Below are positions 4,424 through 5,446 of a stretch of DNA of 5,446 nt, one piece after another. How positions within the stretch are numbered: position 1 is the stretch's first letter; every line of letters begins with the position of its first letter. The notes beneath the pieces are model-generated. The model was not told the origin of the DNA. It saw only the letters and a program-made list of their open reading frames with translations, and did no database searches. Origin of the DNA: JADYZU01 sp964443055 (GTDB lineage Bacteria > Pseudomonadota > Alphaproteobacteria > Rhodobacterales > Rhodobacteraceae); the NCBI GenBank assembly GCA_964443055.1, contig CAYUBT010000174.1, forward strand, positions 1-5,446, given 5' to 3'. The translations under genes and the position numbers were made by a program.

Positions 4424-5446
4424 ATGCGCGTCTATTACGATCGCGACTGCGATGTGAATCTGATCAAGGACACCAAGGTGGTGATCCTCGGCTACGGCAG
4501 CCAGGGCCATGCCCATGCGCTGAACCTGCGCGATTCGGGCGCGAAGAACGTCGTCGTCGCACTGCGCGAAGGCTCGCCGTCACGCGCCAAGGCCGAGGCC
4601 GAGGGCCTCAAGGTCATGGGGATCGCCGAAGCTGCCGCCTGGGGTGACCTGATCATGTTCACCATGCCGGACGAACTTCAGGCCGAGACCTACCGCAAAT
4701 ATGTCCATGACAACCTGCGCGAGGGCGCGGCGATCGCCTTTGCCCACGGGCTCAACGTCCATTTCGGCCTGATCGAGCCGAAGGAGGGCGTCGACGTCAT
4801 CATGATGGCCCCCAAGGGCCCCGGCCATACGGTGCGTGGCGAATATCTCAAGGGCGGCGGCGTGCCCTGCCTCGTCGCCGTCCATCATGATGCAACCGGC
4901 AAGGCGATGGAGCGCGGGCTGTCCTATTGCTCGGCCATCGGCGGCGGGCGTTCGGGGATCATCGAGACTACCTTCCGTCAGGAATGCGAAACCGACCTTT
5001 TCGGCGAACAGGCGGTTCTCTGCGGCGGACTGGTCGAACTGATCCGCATGGGATTCGAGACCCTGGTCGAGGCGGGCTACGAGCCGGAAATGGCCTATTT
5101 CGAATGCTTGCACGAGGTGAAGCTGATCGTGGACCTGATCTACGAAGGCGGCATCGCGAACATGAACTATTCGATCTCGAATACCGCGGAATATGGCGAA
5201 TATGTCAGCGGCCCCCGCATCCTGCCCTATGACGAGACCAAGGCGCGGATGAGGGCGGTGCTGCGCGACATCCAGACCGGCAAGTTCGTGCGCGACTTCA
5301 TGCAGGAAAACGCCGTCGGCCAGCCGATGTTCAAGGCCACCCGCCGCCTCAACGACGAGCACCAGATCGAGCAGGTCGGCGAAAAGCAGCGCGCGATGAT
5401 GCCCAGGATTTCCAAGGGCAAGATGGTCGACAAGGCCCGCAACTGA
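4424..5446 (+). CDS. ilvC: Ketol-acid reductoisomerase (NADP+), class I
   Basis: This cytosolic Mg2+-dependent enzyme converts acetolactate or acetohydroxybutyrate by alkyl migration and NADPH reduction to the dihydroxy acids of valine/leucine and isoleucine synthesis. The 340 residues match the short class I form and the gene is complete, ending at the last base of the window. The N-terminal Rossmann domain has GYGSQG (23-28) and a cofactor loop REGSPS, in which R48, S51 and S53 are placed to bind the 2'-phosphate of NADPH. H108 and K131 (APKGPGH) follow. The all-helical knotted domain carries the metal ligands D191 and E195 (DLFGEQ), E227 and E231 (ECLHE), and substrate-binding S252 (SISNTAEYG). 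ATG 4424 is set by AAGGAG six bases upstream and by the typical MRVYYDRD start. Divergent Lrp-type regulators suggest amino-acid-responsive control. Confidence 0.98.
   Translation: MRVYYDRDCDVNLIKDTKVVILGYGSQGHAHALNLRDSGAKNVVVALREGSPSRAKAEAEGLKVMGIAEAAAWGDLIMFTMPDELQAETYRKYVHDNLREGAAIAFAHGLNVHFGLIEPKEGVDVIMMAPKGPGHTVRGEYLKGGGVPCLVAVHHDATGKAMERGLSYCSAIGGGRSGIIETTFRQECETDLFGEQAVLCGGLVELIRMGFETLVEAGYEPEMAYFECLHEVKLIVDLIYEGGIANMNYSISNTAEYGEYVSGPRILPYDETKARMRAVLRDIQTGKFVRDFMQENAVGQPMFKATRRLNDEHQIEQVGEKQRAMMPRISKGKMVDKARN

Noticed and set aside
4580..5362. 260-codon antisense frame inside ilvC
   Set aside because: It is rich in His/Asp/Gly as expected from the complement of a high-GC gene, has no ribosome-binding site, and lies wholly within a fully conserved enzyme.

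Overview
The window reads as ordinary chromosomal DNA from a high-GC alphaproteobacterium, most likely a member of the Rhodobacteraceae (Paracoccus/Rhodobacter/roseobacter type). The basis is the strong G/C bias at third codon positions, the style of the UbiH-family protein, and short dispersed palindromes of the CATTGCGAG/CTCGCAATG type. This placement comes from recognition by eye, not from a search. Six protein genes account for nearly all of the window.

Layout. Positions 1-363 carry no convincing gene. They hold a GC-rich hairpin (19-39) and two head-to-tail palindromic repeat elements (108-188 and 205-284). A plus-strand pair follows: a HAD-family pyrimidine 5'-nucleotidase (364-1035) overlaps by 8 bases a UbiH/COQ6-type flavin monooxygenase (1028-2224). 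This pair converges, across only 18 bases, on a compact minus-strand operon. Read in its own direction, that operon is Lrp/AsnC regulator B (4285-3830), Lrp/AsnC regulator A (3833-3378, GTG start, 4-base GTGA overlap) and a class V PLP-dependent aminotransferase (3361-2243). A 138-base divergent intergenic region (4286-4423) separates it from ilvC, ketol-acid reductoisomerase (4424-5446), whose stop codon is the last base of the window.

How the genes fit together. IlvC carries out the second common step of valine, isoleucine and leucine synthesis. The divergent neighbours are two feast/famine regulators and an aminotransferase. The arrangement suggests amino-acid-responsive control of ilvC and/or the aminotransferase from the shared region. 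That region contains a TTGC-N5-GCAA dyad, a pair of 7-base inverted GACACAT/ATGTGTC sites centred 63 bp apart, an 11-bp-spaced GATCC direct repeat, and a perfect hairpin abutting the ilvC ribosome-binding site with a 19-codon upstream ORF ending inside it. The nucleotidase/monooxygenase pair looks like housekeeping: nucleotide salvage or clean-up, and probably ubiquinone ring hydroxylation.

I see no mobile element, CRISPR array, tRNA or rRNA, and no clearly new multi-gene system. The most interesting material is the tandem Lrp pair and the densely structured divergent control region.
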